From: an uncultured Flavobacterium sp.
Lineage (GTDB): Bacteria; Bacteroidota; Bacteroidia; Flavobacteriales; Flavobacteriaceae
Direction: 5' to 3'
Assembly: GCF_946482535.1 (NCBI RefSeq)
Contig: NZ_CAMLRU010000136.1
Coordinates: 1-7,283, forward strand
Length of the DNA stretch: 7,283 nt
The translations under genes were made by a program, and so were the position numbers. Of this stretch, positions 1 through 7,000 are shown piece by piece. Under the pieces are notes generated by a model. It was not told the origin of the DNA. It saw only the letters and a program-made list of their open reading frames with translations, and did no database searches. Numbering within the stretch: the first letter of the stretch is position 1; each line of letters starts with the position of its first letter.

Positions 1-53
1 GAGGTCTTCGTGGTCGGCGACCTCGCCAGCGTCGCGCAGGCGGACGGCAAGCA
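1..53 (+). other. GC-rich foreign segment, fragment of a probable FAD/NAD oxidoreductase (NDH-2-like), fused to the flavobacterial sequence
   Basis: These bases are about 72% G+C, far above the rest of the window. Read from base 1 they give EVFVVGDLASVAQADGK with GC-ending codons. That matches the FAD-contacting 'vFvvGDlA' motif near the C-terminal end of the pyridine nucleotide-disulfide oxidoreductase fold. The following 'DGK' is typical of type II NADH dehydrogenases. After about base 51 the frame loses sense and reaches TAG at 97-99, while the Psd frame becomes meaningful from base 54. The breakpoint therefore lies at about 49-55. I infer a chimeric join (assembly or library artefact) rather than a real gene in this genome. 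The family call rests on only 17 residues. Confidence 0.6.
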
Positions 54-548
54 CGAAACCCGAACAGAAAGATTACACCCAATGAAAACTATTTCTTAGC
101 ACCTGTTGACGGTAAAGTGGTAGTGATTGAAGAAGTATTTGAGGAAGAATATTTTAAAGACAAAAGATTACAGATTTCCATTTTTATGTCGCCTATCAAC
201 GTTCATGTAACGCGTTACGGTGCTTCAGGAAAAATTAAATTCAGTAAATACCATCCCGGAAAATACTTAGTAGCTTGGCACCCTAAAGCCAGTACCGAGA
301 ACGAAAGAACCACGGTTGTAATTGAAACCGCAGCTTTCGGAGAAGTTTTATACCGACAAATTGCCGGAGCCTTAGCCCGAAGAATAGTAAACTATGCCGA
401 AGAAGGTCAACAAGTAGTTCAAGGAGAGGATGCCGGTTTTATTAAATTCGGTTCCAGAGTAGATATTTATTTCCCGTTAGGAACAAAAATCGATGTTGCT
501 TTAAAACAAAATGCTGTTGGTAACCAAACGGTTATCGCTTCAAAATAA
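54..548 (+). CDS. psd: phosphatidylserine decarboxylase proenzyme, 5'-truncated
   Basis: Decarboxylates phosphatidylserine to phosphatidylethanolamine, the last step of PE synthesis at the inner membrane. The open frame starts at base 54 with RNPNRKITPNENYFLAPVDGK, up to base 116, and runs to TAA at 546-548. Visible landmarks are the family's 'RNP-R' entry motif, the likely catalytic Asp in APVDGK (codon 108-110), the likely catalytic His in SPINVH (codon 204-206), and the self-cleavage site FGSR. The Ser codon of FGSR at 453-455 should become the pyruvoyl group, splitting the proenzyme into beta and alpha chains. This is the short Psd form (usually about 215-220 residues), so roughly 50 N-terminal residues with the membrane segment are missing. 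The GTG at 117 is an internal Val codon, not the start, because homology continues upstream of it. The truncation is caused by the foreign join at about base 53, not by visible decay of the gene. Confidence 0.9.
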   Translation, partial: RNPNRKITPNENYFLAPVDGKVVVIEEVFEEEYFKDKRLQISIFMSPINVHVTRYGASGKIKFSKYHPGKYLVAWHPKASTENERTTVVIETAAFGEVLYRQIAGALARRIVNYAEEGQQVVQGEDAGFIKFGSRVDIYFPLGTKIDVALKQNAVGNQTVIASK

Positions 549-560
549 CAGTCTGAAAAC

Positions 561-836
561 ATGTCTGAAAAAGAATTAGAAGTTCGATTTCAGGAAGCTG
601 TAGCCATTGCTTCCAAAATGACACAGTCATCACTGCCGCAAGATGTACAGTTGCGACTGTATGCTTATTACAAACAAGCTACTTTCGGAACAATCGAGTA
701 CAACAATTCTGCCAGTTTTGATTTGAGAAATGCCTTTAAAACCAATGCTTGGATGCAAATCAGTCACTTGACGGTTGACGAAGCCAAAGAGTTGTATATT
801 GAAGCCATTCACGCTATTGTAAACGAAAAAAAATAA
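561..836 (+). CDS. acyl-CoA-binding protein (ACBP family)
   Basis: A 91-residue cytosolic protein expected to bind and buffer long-chain acyl-CoA esters. Its length matches the classic single-domain ACBP of about 86-92 residues. The signature YYKQAT lies at residues 36-41 with ligand-binding Lys38. It is followed by Lys60 and Trp64 (FKTNAW) and Tyr79 (ELYIEAI), which correspond to the conserved Lys/Trp/Tyr set that contacts the CoA phosphate and adenine and the acyl chain. The four-helix layout is plausible throughout. It starts 12 nt after psd and ends 3 nt before the SOD gene, so all three are probably co-transcribed. Pairing with psd suggests a role in supplying or buffering acyl-CoA for phospholipid synthesis, which is inference. 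The start has no Shine-Dalgarno sequence and an A-rich leader, normal for Bacteroidota. Confidence 0.88.
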   Translation: MSEKELEVRFQEAVAIASKMTQSSLPQDVQLRLYAYYKQATFGTIEYNNSASFDLRNAFKTNAWMQISHLTVDEAKELYIEAIHAIVNEKK

Positions 837-839
837 ATT

Positions 840-1616
840 ATGAAAAGGATTATTGCTTTAGCATTATGTTTTTCTGTTACGTTCTTATTGCTTTCTTGCA
901 ATAAAAAAAAGTTGACCGAAGTAGTCGAAGTACCGTTACCTTCCGCAGAAGAAAAAATGACTATCGGTCAGCCTGATGATGTTACTGCCGACGAAGGACA
1001 ATTTGCTCTTGCTAAATTACCTTATGACTACAACGCCCTAATGCCTAGCATTGACATCTTAACGATGGAAGTCCATTACTCCAAACATTACTTAACGTAT
1101 ACCAATAACCTCAACAAGTTGGTTGCCGCTGATCCGTTGATGGTTGATTTAGCCATTGAAGATATTTTGAAAAAGCTCGACATGAATAATGCCGATTTGC
1201 GGAACAATGCCGGTGGTTATTATAATCACACCCTTTTTTGGGAAAGCATGGCACCCAAATCAGGCGGACAACCCAAAGATACTTTGGCTACAGTCATTAC
1301 CCGAGATTTTGGCTCATTTGAAGTATTTAAAAACCAATTTGCAGATGCTGCCGAAAAACAATTCGGTTCCGGTTGGGCTTGGTTAGTAGTGGATAAAGCG
1401 GGAAAACTATCTGTAACCTCAACCCCTAATCAAGACAATCCTTTGATGCCGAACCAAACCGTAAAAGGCACACCGATATTGTGTTTAGACGTATGGGAAC
1501 ACGCATATTACTTAGACTATCAATACAAGCGCAAAAAATACATCGAAGCTTTCTTTAAAGTCATTAACTGGAAAAAAGTTTCCGAACGGTATTTAGAAGC
1601 TACCGCAACAAAATAA
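840..1616 (+). CDS. exported lipoprotein superoxide dismutase, Fe/Mn family (Mn-like)
   Basis: Converts superoxide to hydrogen peroxide and oxygen. Residues 1-19 form a lipoprotein signal peptide with lipobox LLSC, so Cys20 should be lipidated and anchor the enzyme outside the cytoplasm. A polar linker (about 21-57) precedes the SOD domain (about 58-255). The four metal ligands are present: His79 (TMEVH), His130 (NHTLFW), and Asp217 and His221 (DVWEH). Tyr87 matches the active-site gateway Tyr34 of E. coli MnSOD. Gly126 and Gln198 (PNQD) sit at the positions of Gly77 and Gln146, which favours the manganese type, though cambialistic use cannot be excluded. Tyr127-Tyr128 replace the usual His-Ala just before the second ligand. 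The length of 258 against about 200 for cytosolic enzymes is explained by the leader and linker. It is the third gene of the psd-ACBP transcript and ends at the shared terminator. Confidence 0.93.
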   Translation: MKRIIALALCFSVTFLLLSCNKKKLTEVVEVPLPSAEEKMTIGQPDDVTADEGQFALAKLPYDYNALMPSIDILTMEVHYSKHYLTYTNNLNKLVAADPLMVDLAIEDILKKLDMNNADLRNNAGGYYNHTLFWESMAPKSGGQPKDTLATVITRDFGSFEVFKNQFADAAEKQFGSGWAWLVVDKAGKLSVTSTPNQDNPLMPNQTVKGTPILCLDVWEHAYYLDYQYKRKKYIEAFFKVINWKKVSERYLEATATK

Positions 1617-1617
1617 A

Positions 1618-1650
1618 AAAATCCCTAATCGTGAGATTAGGGATTTTCTT
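1618..1650. terminator. bidirectional intrinsic terminator between the SOD and M13 genes
   Basis: A perfect inverted repeat: ATCCCTAATC at 1621-1630 pairs with GATTAGGGAT at 1635-1644, and three A-T pairs extend it to 1618-1647. The four-base loop GTGA reads as a GNRA tetraloop in the plus-strand RNA. A T-rich tail follows on the plus strand (1644-1652), and the A-run at 1615-1621 gives a U-tract on the minus strand. It begins 2 nt after the SOD stop and abuts the M13 stop at 1651, so it should end both convergent transcripts. Confidence 0.9.
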
Positions 1651-3690
1651 TTACCAAATAACAACCTTAAGATTATCCGGTCTTCGCATTTTGCTTCCGG
1701 GTTGGATATTGAAAGCCTTATGAAAATCGGGGTTGTTTTGCAACGGACCATTGATTCTGTATTTGGCCGGTGCGTGTACATCCGTTAATAATTGTTGGGC
1801 CAAAGATTCCGGTTTGATATTGACCATCCAGGCATAGCCATAGGCTAAGAAGAACCTTTGTTCCGGTGTTAAGCCACTTATTTTTACTTTGTTCTTGTAT
1901 TGAGGTGTTTTTTTGAATGCTTCAAATCCCATTACTACACCTCCTAAATCGGCTATATTTTCACCTTGTGTAGCATCACCGTTGACAAATTTACCCGGCA
2001 AAGCCTCGAACTGACTAAACTGCTCTACTATCAATTGGGTTTTGGCTTTAAACTTTTGCAAATCTTCGGCAGTCCACCAATTATTCAAGTTGCCTTTTTC
2101 ATCATACTGGCTGCCTTGGTCGTCAAATCCGTGGGTAATTTCGTGTCCGAAAGTCGAACCGCCAATAATGCCGTACAATACTGCATCATCGGGCATTCTA
2201 CCTTCAAATCCGGGCACTAAGATATTACAAGCCGGCACACAAATTTCGTTGTTACTCGGACTGTAATAAGCGTTATAAGTTTGCGGATACATGCCCCATT
2301 CTGTGCGGTCAACCGGTTTGCCATACTTCTTAATCATATCTTGTATCGCCCATTTATTGGCAGCCATCACATTGGCTAAAAACGTTCCTCTATTGATGTT
2401 CACGCTACTCATATCTTTCCATTTATCAGGATAACCGACTTTCATGACAATTTTGCTCAATTTGAATAGTGCCTTTTTCTTTGTTTCTTCACTCATCCAA
2501 TCTAAATTCTTAATGCGTTCGGCATAAACGTCACGAATATTATTTCCTATTTCCAAAAGCTTTTCCTTGGAACCTTTGGGTAAATAATCTCTAACATAAA
2601 CTTGACCTATCAATTCCCCCAAAGAACCGTCTGTTTGCTCAACGATGCGTTTCCATCTCGGCTTTTGCTCTTTAACGCCGCTCATTACAGTAGAATAAAA
2701 ATAAAAGTTTTGCTTTTCAATGGCGTTGTGCAAATAGGAGGCATAAGTATTTACCAAATCCCATTCTAAATAGGTTTTCCAGTCTTCAATGGAATAACTT
2801 TTTACCATTTGATTCAAAGCTTTGTAAAACTCAGGTTGCCCTACAATAACCGTATCTACATTCTTGATACTCATAGCCGAAGTCATCAATTTCCAATCGA
2901 TATTCGGGGTAGCACTGTTGATTTGAGCTATACCCATTTTATTATAGTTTTTGATTGGATCACGAAGCGCTTCCAACTTTCTGGAGTTTTGAGCCAATTC
3001 GGTTTCCAACTTCATAATTACATTGGCATTGGCTTTTGCCGTTTCTTTATTTTTGCCTATCAACAAGCCCATTTTCTCCAAATGCTTTACATATTCGGCA
3101 CGAATGTTTGCGGTTTCTTTATCGGTATTAAAATAATAATCGCGATTGCCCAAACCCAATCCGCCTTGACCTAAGAAAACAGCATACTTAGCACTATTCT
3201 TATCATCTTGTCCGACATACAGAGAAAACGCCGGGTTAGCGCCAATAGTGTGTAAATAAGCAATGGTGTTTAATAATGACGGTACGTCTTTGATGGCTTT
3301 AATTTTGGCTAAATCAGATTTTAAAGGAGACAATCCTAACTTTTCAATTTGTAAAGTATCCATGCCGGAAGCATAGAAATCCCCTATTTTTTGTTCGTTA
3401 CTGCCTTTTGGCGCATCGGTCAATTGTGCCGATTTTTCACAAATTTGTTTGATTTGGGAATTGATGGTATCACCTATGGTTCTGAATATTCCGTTGCTTC
3501 TCTCGCTGTCCGGAATTGGGTTTCGCTTGAACCATCCGCCGTTGGCATACATAAAAAAGTCCTCTCCCGGATTAACAGTAGTATCTCTGTTGGTTAACAA
3601 AGGGTCAATAAATTCGGTTTCTTTTTGGTTACAACTTATCAGTAACGAAGCTGAAAATAAAGCTATAGTTAGTTTAGTTATTAATTTCAT
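1651..3690 (-). CDS. M13 family zinc metallopeptidase lipoprotein (neprilysin/PepO-like)
   Basis: A 679-residue zinc endopeptidase expected to cleave peptides outside the cytoplasm. Residues 1-19 form a lipoprotein signal with lipobox LISC and Cys20 as the lipid anchor. The N-terminal M13 domain spans about 35-415 and starts with the typical NPGEDFFMYANGGW. The catalytic domain follows: NAYY substrate-binding motif at 473-476, HEITH at 516-520 (His516 and His520 bind zinc, Glu517 is catalytic), and ENIAD at 577-581 with third zinc ligand Glu577 and Asp581. His639 and Arg645 (HAPAKYRINGPL) match the transition-state and carboxylate-binding pair of neprilysin, with the same 6-residue spacing. 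The C-terminus ends VVIW, lacking the Cys of the mammalian CxxW tail. The length is normal and nothing is missing. It appears monocistronic, with its own promoter upstream and the shared hairpin downstream. After Cys20 the sequence is NQKETE, loosely like the acidic/Lys lipoprotein export signals of Bacteroidota, so surface exposure is possible. Confidence 0.95.
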   Translation of the reverse strand: MKLITKLTIALFSASLLISCNQKETEFIDPLLTNRDTTVNPGEDFFMYANGGWFKRNPIPDSERSNGIFRTIGDTINSQIKQICEKSAQLTDAPKGSNEQKIGDFYASGMDTLQIEKLGLSPLKSDLAKIKAIKDVPSLLNTIAYLHTIGANPAFSLYVGQDDKNSAKYAVFLGQGGLGLGNRDYYFNTDKETANIRAEYVKHLEKMGLLIGKNKETAKANANVIMKLETELAQNSRKLEALRDPIKNYNKMGIAQINSATPNIDWKLMTSAMSIKNVDTVIVGQPEFYKALNQMVKSYSIEDWKTYLEWDLVNTYASYLHNAIEKQNFYFYSTVMSGVKEQKPRWKRIVEQTDGSLGELIGQVYVRDYLPKGSKEKLLEIGNNIRDVYAERIKNLDWMSEETKKKALFKLSKIVMKVGYPDKWKDMSSVNINRGTFLANVMAANKWAIQDMIKKYGKPVDRTEWGMYPQTYNAYYSPSNNEICVPACNILVPGFEGRMPDDAVLYGIIGGSTFGHEITHGFDDQGSQYDEKGNLNNWWTAEDLQKFKAKTQLIVEQFSQFEALPGKFVNGDATQGENIADLGGVVMGFEAFKKTPQYKNKVKISGLTPEQRFFLAYGYAWMVNIKPESLAQQLLTDVHAPAKYRINGPLQNNPDFHKAFNIQPGSKMRRPDNLKVVIW

Positions 3691-3739
3691 ATAAATACTT
3701 TTAAATGGCTATTGGACTTTATTCTTACTAAAATGTTAC

Positions 3740-3767
3740 CAAATGTAGTGTATTTGTTAAAATGAAA
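3740..3767 (-). promoter_or_regulatory. predicted Bacteroidota-type promoter for the M13 peptidase gene
   Basis: On the minus strand, TACATTTG (3747-3740) is an exact match to the Bacteroidota -7 consensus TAnnTTTG. Upstream, 17 nt away, is TTT (3767-3765), one base from the usual -33 TTG. The implied transcription start is near 3733-3735, giving a leader of about 43 nt before the ATG at 3690. The site lies in the only sizeable gap upstream of the gene and just past the preceding operon's terminator. It is a motif match only. Confidence 0.6.
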
Positions 3768-3770
3768 CAT

Positions 3771-3793
3771 AAAAAAACCACCCGAAGGTGGCT
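3771..3793 (-). terminator. intrinsic terminator of the RND efflux operon (UUCG tetraloop)
   Basis: On the minus strand the stem CCACC (3791-3787) pairs with GGTGG (3782-3778) around the loop TTCG, a C(UUCG)G tetraloop known to be very stable. A G-U pair and an A-U pair extend the stem. Seven T residues (3777-3771) follow. It lies 8 nt after the DUF2892 stop codon and should separate this operon from the M13 gene transcribed in the same direction. Confidence 0.9.
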
Positions 3794-3801
3794 CTATTCT
3801 C

Positions 3802-3987
3802 TTAGTCTTTGATTCCGAACTTACTTAAAATATCTTCCATTAAACACCATTTGGTAATAGAAGATTGCAGCAAATTGGCACCCACAAAAGCGGTAAACCA
3901 TAGCCAACTCTGATTGACGTAAATCGCCAATAACAAACTGATTAGTATAAAAATTCCCGCGACCGCTCTGATAATTCTGTTTTTCAT
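3802..3987 (-). CDS. small two-helix membrane protein, DUF2892/YgaP-like
   Basis: A 61-residue protein with the layout of the DUF2892 (YgaP transmembrane domain) family: the start motif KNRIIRAVAG, two hydrophobic helices at about 8-24 and 27-42, and a short tail (KWCLMEDILSKFGIKD) matching the family's usual ending '...lLgi'. Cys48 sits where family members often have a Cys. The family's molecular role is not established; some members are fused to or sit beside rhodanese domains, and none is present here. The gene starts 16 nt after the RND permease stop codon and is followed by a strong terminator, so it is the last gene of the efflux operon. That position suggests a membrane partner of the pump or a passenger, which is inference. 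The reading frame, size and gene spacing are convincing for a real gene. Confidence 0.85.
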   Translation of the reverse strand: MKNRIIRAVAGIFILISLLLAIYVNQSWLWFTAFVGANLLQSSITKWCLMEDILSKFGIKD

Positions 3988-4003
3988 AATAGTATAATTA
4001 AAA

Positions 4004-7000
4004 TTAACGCTCCCATTTTTTTCTCTCGGTGATATAGTAAATCAACGGTACTACAATCAACGTCAACAAAGTCGATACAATCGCGCCAAACACTAACGAA
4101 ATCGCCAATCCTTGGAAAATAGGATCGAATAAAATAATCGATGCTCCGATAACTACGGCTCCGGTGGTTAGTAAAATTGGCGTAGTTCGCACCGCTCCGG
4201 CTTCAATAATGGCTTGCTTCAACCCTATACCATCGTTCAATCTGATTTCGATAAAGTCGATGAGTAATACCGAATTTCGGACCATCACACCAGCTAAAGC
4301 AATCATTCCGATGAAAGAAGTAGCCGTAAAAAAAGCACCTAACATCCAATGACCTAACACAATTCCGACTAACGAAAGTGGAATCGCCATCATCATCACC
4401 ATCGGTGTTTTGAAATTTTGGAACCAACCTACAATCAACATATAAATGATGACAATTACGATTAGGAACGCCGCACCCAAATCGCGGAATACTTCTAAGG
4501 TAATTTGCCACTCTCCATCCCATTTTACGGTAAAATCACTTTCATCCGAAGGTTGTTCCATGTACAATTCGTTAACCTTATACCCTTTCGGCAATTGCAT
4601 TTTTTGGAGTTTTTCGTTCATTCCTAAGATGGCATACACCGGACTTTCCAATTCTCCGGCCATATCAGCCGTTACATACACGACTCGCTTTTGGTCTTTG
4701 CGGTAAATGGTTTTTTGCAAAGTATCTTGAACCACTTTGACCAAATCGCTTACAGGAACCACATTGCCGCGACTGCCTTTGATTTTTAGATTTTGAATGT
4801 CTTGCAAACTCGTTTTGTCTTTGTCGTCTAAAGCCAATACGATGCCTACATTATCATTGGAATGTTCGTCGTATAAATTAGACACCGGGTATTCTTTTAA
4901 CAAATAGGTCAAATTGCCAACCACTTGCTGTGGCGCGATACCGTTTAACATCGCTTTTTCTTTGTCGACTTCCAAGCGGTATTCGACTTGGTTGTCCTCA
5001 GTCATCCAATCGACATCAACGATATCCGTTGTGTTTTCCAGAATGCTTTTCACTTGGTTGGCAACTTTAATTTGCTCTTTATAATCCGGACCGTAAATTT
5101 CGGCTACCAAAGTCGATAACACCGGCGGTCCGGGCGGCACCTCGATAATCTTAACGTTGGCTCCGAATTTTTTAGCAATTTTTTGAATTTCAGGACGGAC
5201 AATTTTAGCGATGTCGTGACTTTGTAAATCGCGGTCTTCTTTGTGTAATAAATTCACCTGAATATCGGCCATATTGCTTCCGCCACGCATATCGTAATGA
5301 CGAACCAAACCGTTAAAGGTAATCGGTGCCGAAGTACCAATGTAGTTTTGGTAATTCACCACTTCCGGTACTGTAGATAGGTATTGTGCAATCTCTTGAG
5401 TGACGGCAGCAGTTCTCTCTAAAGTCGTTCCTTCCGGCATATCGATGACCACTTGGAATTCGTTTTTATTGTCAAAAGGCAACATTTTAACTGCAACCGA
5501 TTTGGTAAAGAACATCAATACCGAACCTAGAAGTAACAATACCGTTATCCCTAACATCAAACGGCGTTTCTTAGAGCTTTCCAAAAAAGGACGCTCCATT
5601 TTGCTGTATACTTTGTAAATCCATGAGGTTTCTAATCCTTGTTCGGCTTTTTGCTCTTGTGCTTCTTTTTCGTGCAATAAATGATACCCCAAATACGGCG
5701 TTACGGTTAAGGCTACAAATAAGGATAGCAACATCGCAATCGAAGCACCTATAGGCATCGGACTCATATAAGGTCCCATCATTCCGGATACAAATGCCAT
5801 TGGTAAAATCGCAGCAATAACGGTGAATGTGGCTAAAATAGTTGGATTCCCGACTTCGTTAATCGCATAAATCGCGGCTTGTTTGAACGGCAAACGTTTC
5901 ATTTTAAAATGACGGTGCATGTTTTCGGCGATGATGATACTGTCGTCTACCACAATTCCAACTACGAACACTAAAGCGAATAAGGTGATTCTGTTGAGCG
6001 TGTAACCTAACATGTAGTAAGCAAATAACGTCAAGGCAAATGTTAACGGTACCGAAAAGAAAACCACCAAACCACCGCGCCAGCCCATGGCCAACATCAC
6101 CAAGATGGTTACCGCTATAATCGCAATCCCCAAGTGCAACAACAACTCACCTACTTTATCCGAAGCCGTTTCGCCGTAATTACGAGTTACTTCTACATGT
6201 ACGTCATCGGTGATTAGGGTTTGTTTTAAATGCTCGACTTTCTCCAAAATCTTCTCCGAGATTTTCATCGCATCGGCACCTTTTACTTTTCCGATAGAAA
6301 TGGTTACCGCCGGATATTCCGAGTTGTTTTTGGCGAATTTTTCATTCGTTTTTCCGTAACCGAAAGACACATAACTTCTCGGAATTGAAGGTCCGTCTTG
6401 TACCGAAGCGACTTGTTTTAAATACACCGGCATATTGGCATTGACACCAACTACTAAATTTTCCACATCTTCGGCGGTTTGTAAAAATTCACCGGTAGTT
6501 ACCAAATATTCTTTATCGGCTGAAACAAAACTGCCCGATTGCGAGCTGCCGTTGTTGGCTTGAATCATTTGCATAATGCCCAAAGCATCCACGCCGTTTT
6601 CGGCCATTTTATCTTTGTCCAACACGACTTTCACCTCGCGGTTTCTACCGCCGATTTCTTTGGTGATGGCAACATCTTTGATTTTTTCGATTTCCGAAGT
6701 GACTTCTTCCGCAATTTGACGGATTTCAAAATCATTTAATTTTTCGCTCCACAACGTTAATCCCAACATCGGAACATCGTCGATAGAACGAGTTTTTACC
6801 ATCGGTTTGTACACGCCTTGAGGAAACATATTTTCGTGTTTGGCCAATTCGTCGTAAAGTTTAACATATGAGCGCTCTACATCTTGCCCAACATAAAACT
6901 GTACAATCAACATCGCTTGACCATTCATGGCCATACTATGAACATGCTCAACGCCTTTGATATTGGAAAGAATTTTTTCCAAAGGTTTGACCACGCGACT

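Noticed and set aside
117..119. GTG as the start codon of the decarboxylase
   Set aside because: Conserved Psd sequence (RNPNRK...APVDGK) continues in frame upstream to base 54, so this GTG encodes an internal Val.
630..812. 60-codon minus-strand open frame opposite the ACBP gene
   Set aside because: It lies wholly inside a recognised gene and shows no family resemblance or leader of its own.
1189..1386. 65-codon plus-strand open frame in another frame of the SOD gene
   Set aside because: It overlaps the metal-binding core of an intact SOD and has no recognisable protein features.
840..1616. Iron-specific SOD assignment
   Set aside because: The active-site Gln is in the C-terminal domain (PNQD, Gln198) and Gly126 occupies the Gly77 position, both Mn-type markers; metal use still needs measurement.
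1966..2266. Two plus-strand open frames opposite the M13 catalytic domain
   Set aside because: They are antisense to the conserved HEITH/ENIAD region and are best explained as shadows of its codon pattern.
2809..3174. 121-codon plus-strand open frame opposite the M13 N-terminal domain
   Set aside because: Despite its length it has no family resemblance and no promoter, and the minus-strand gene is intact across it.
4203..4523. 106-codon minus-strand open frame inside the RND gene, considered as a sign of a frameshift
   Set aside because: The permease frame is continuous through this region with normal TM8-TM11 sequence, so the alternative frame is incidental.
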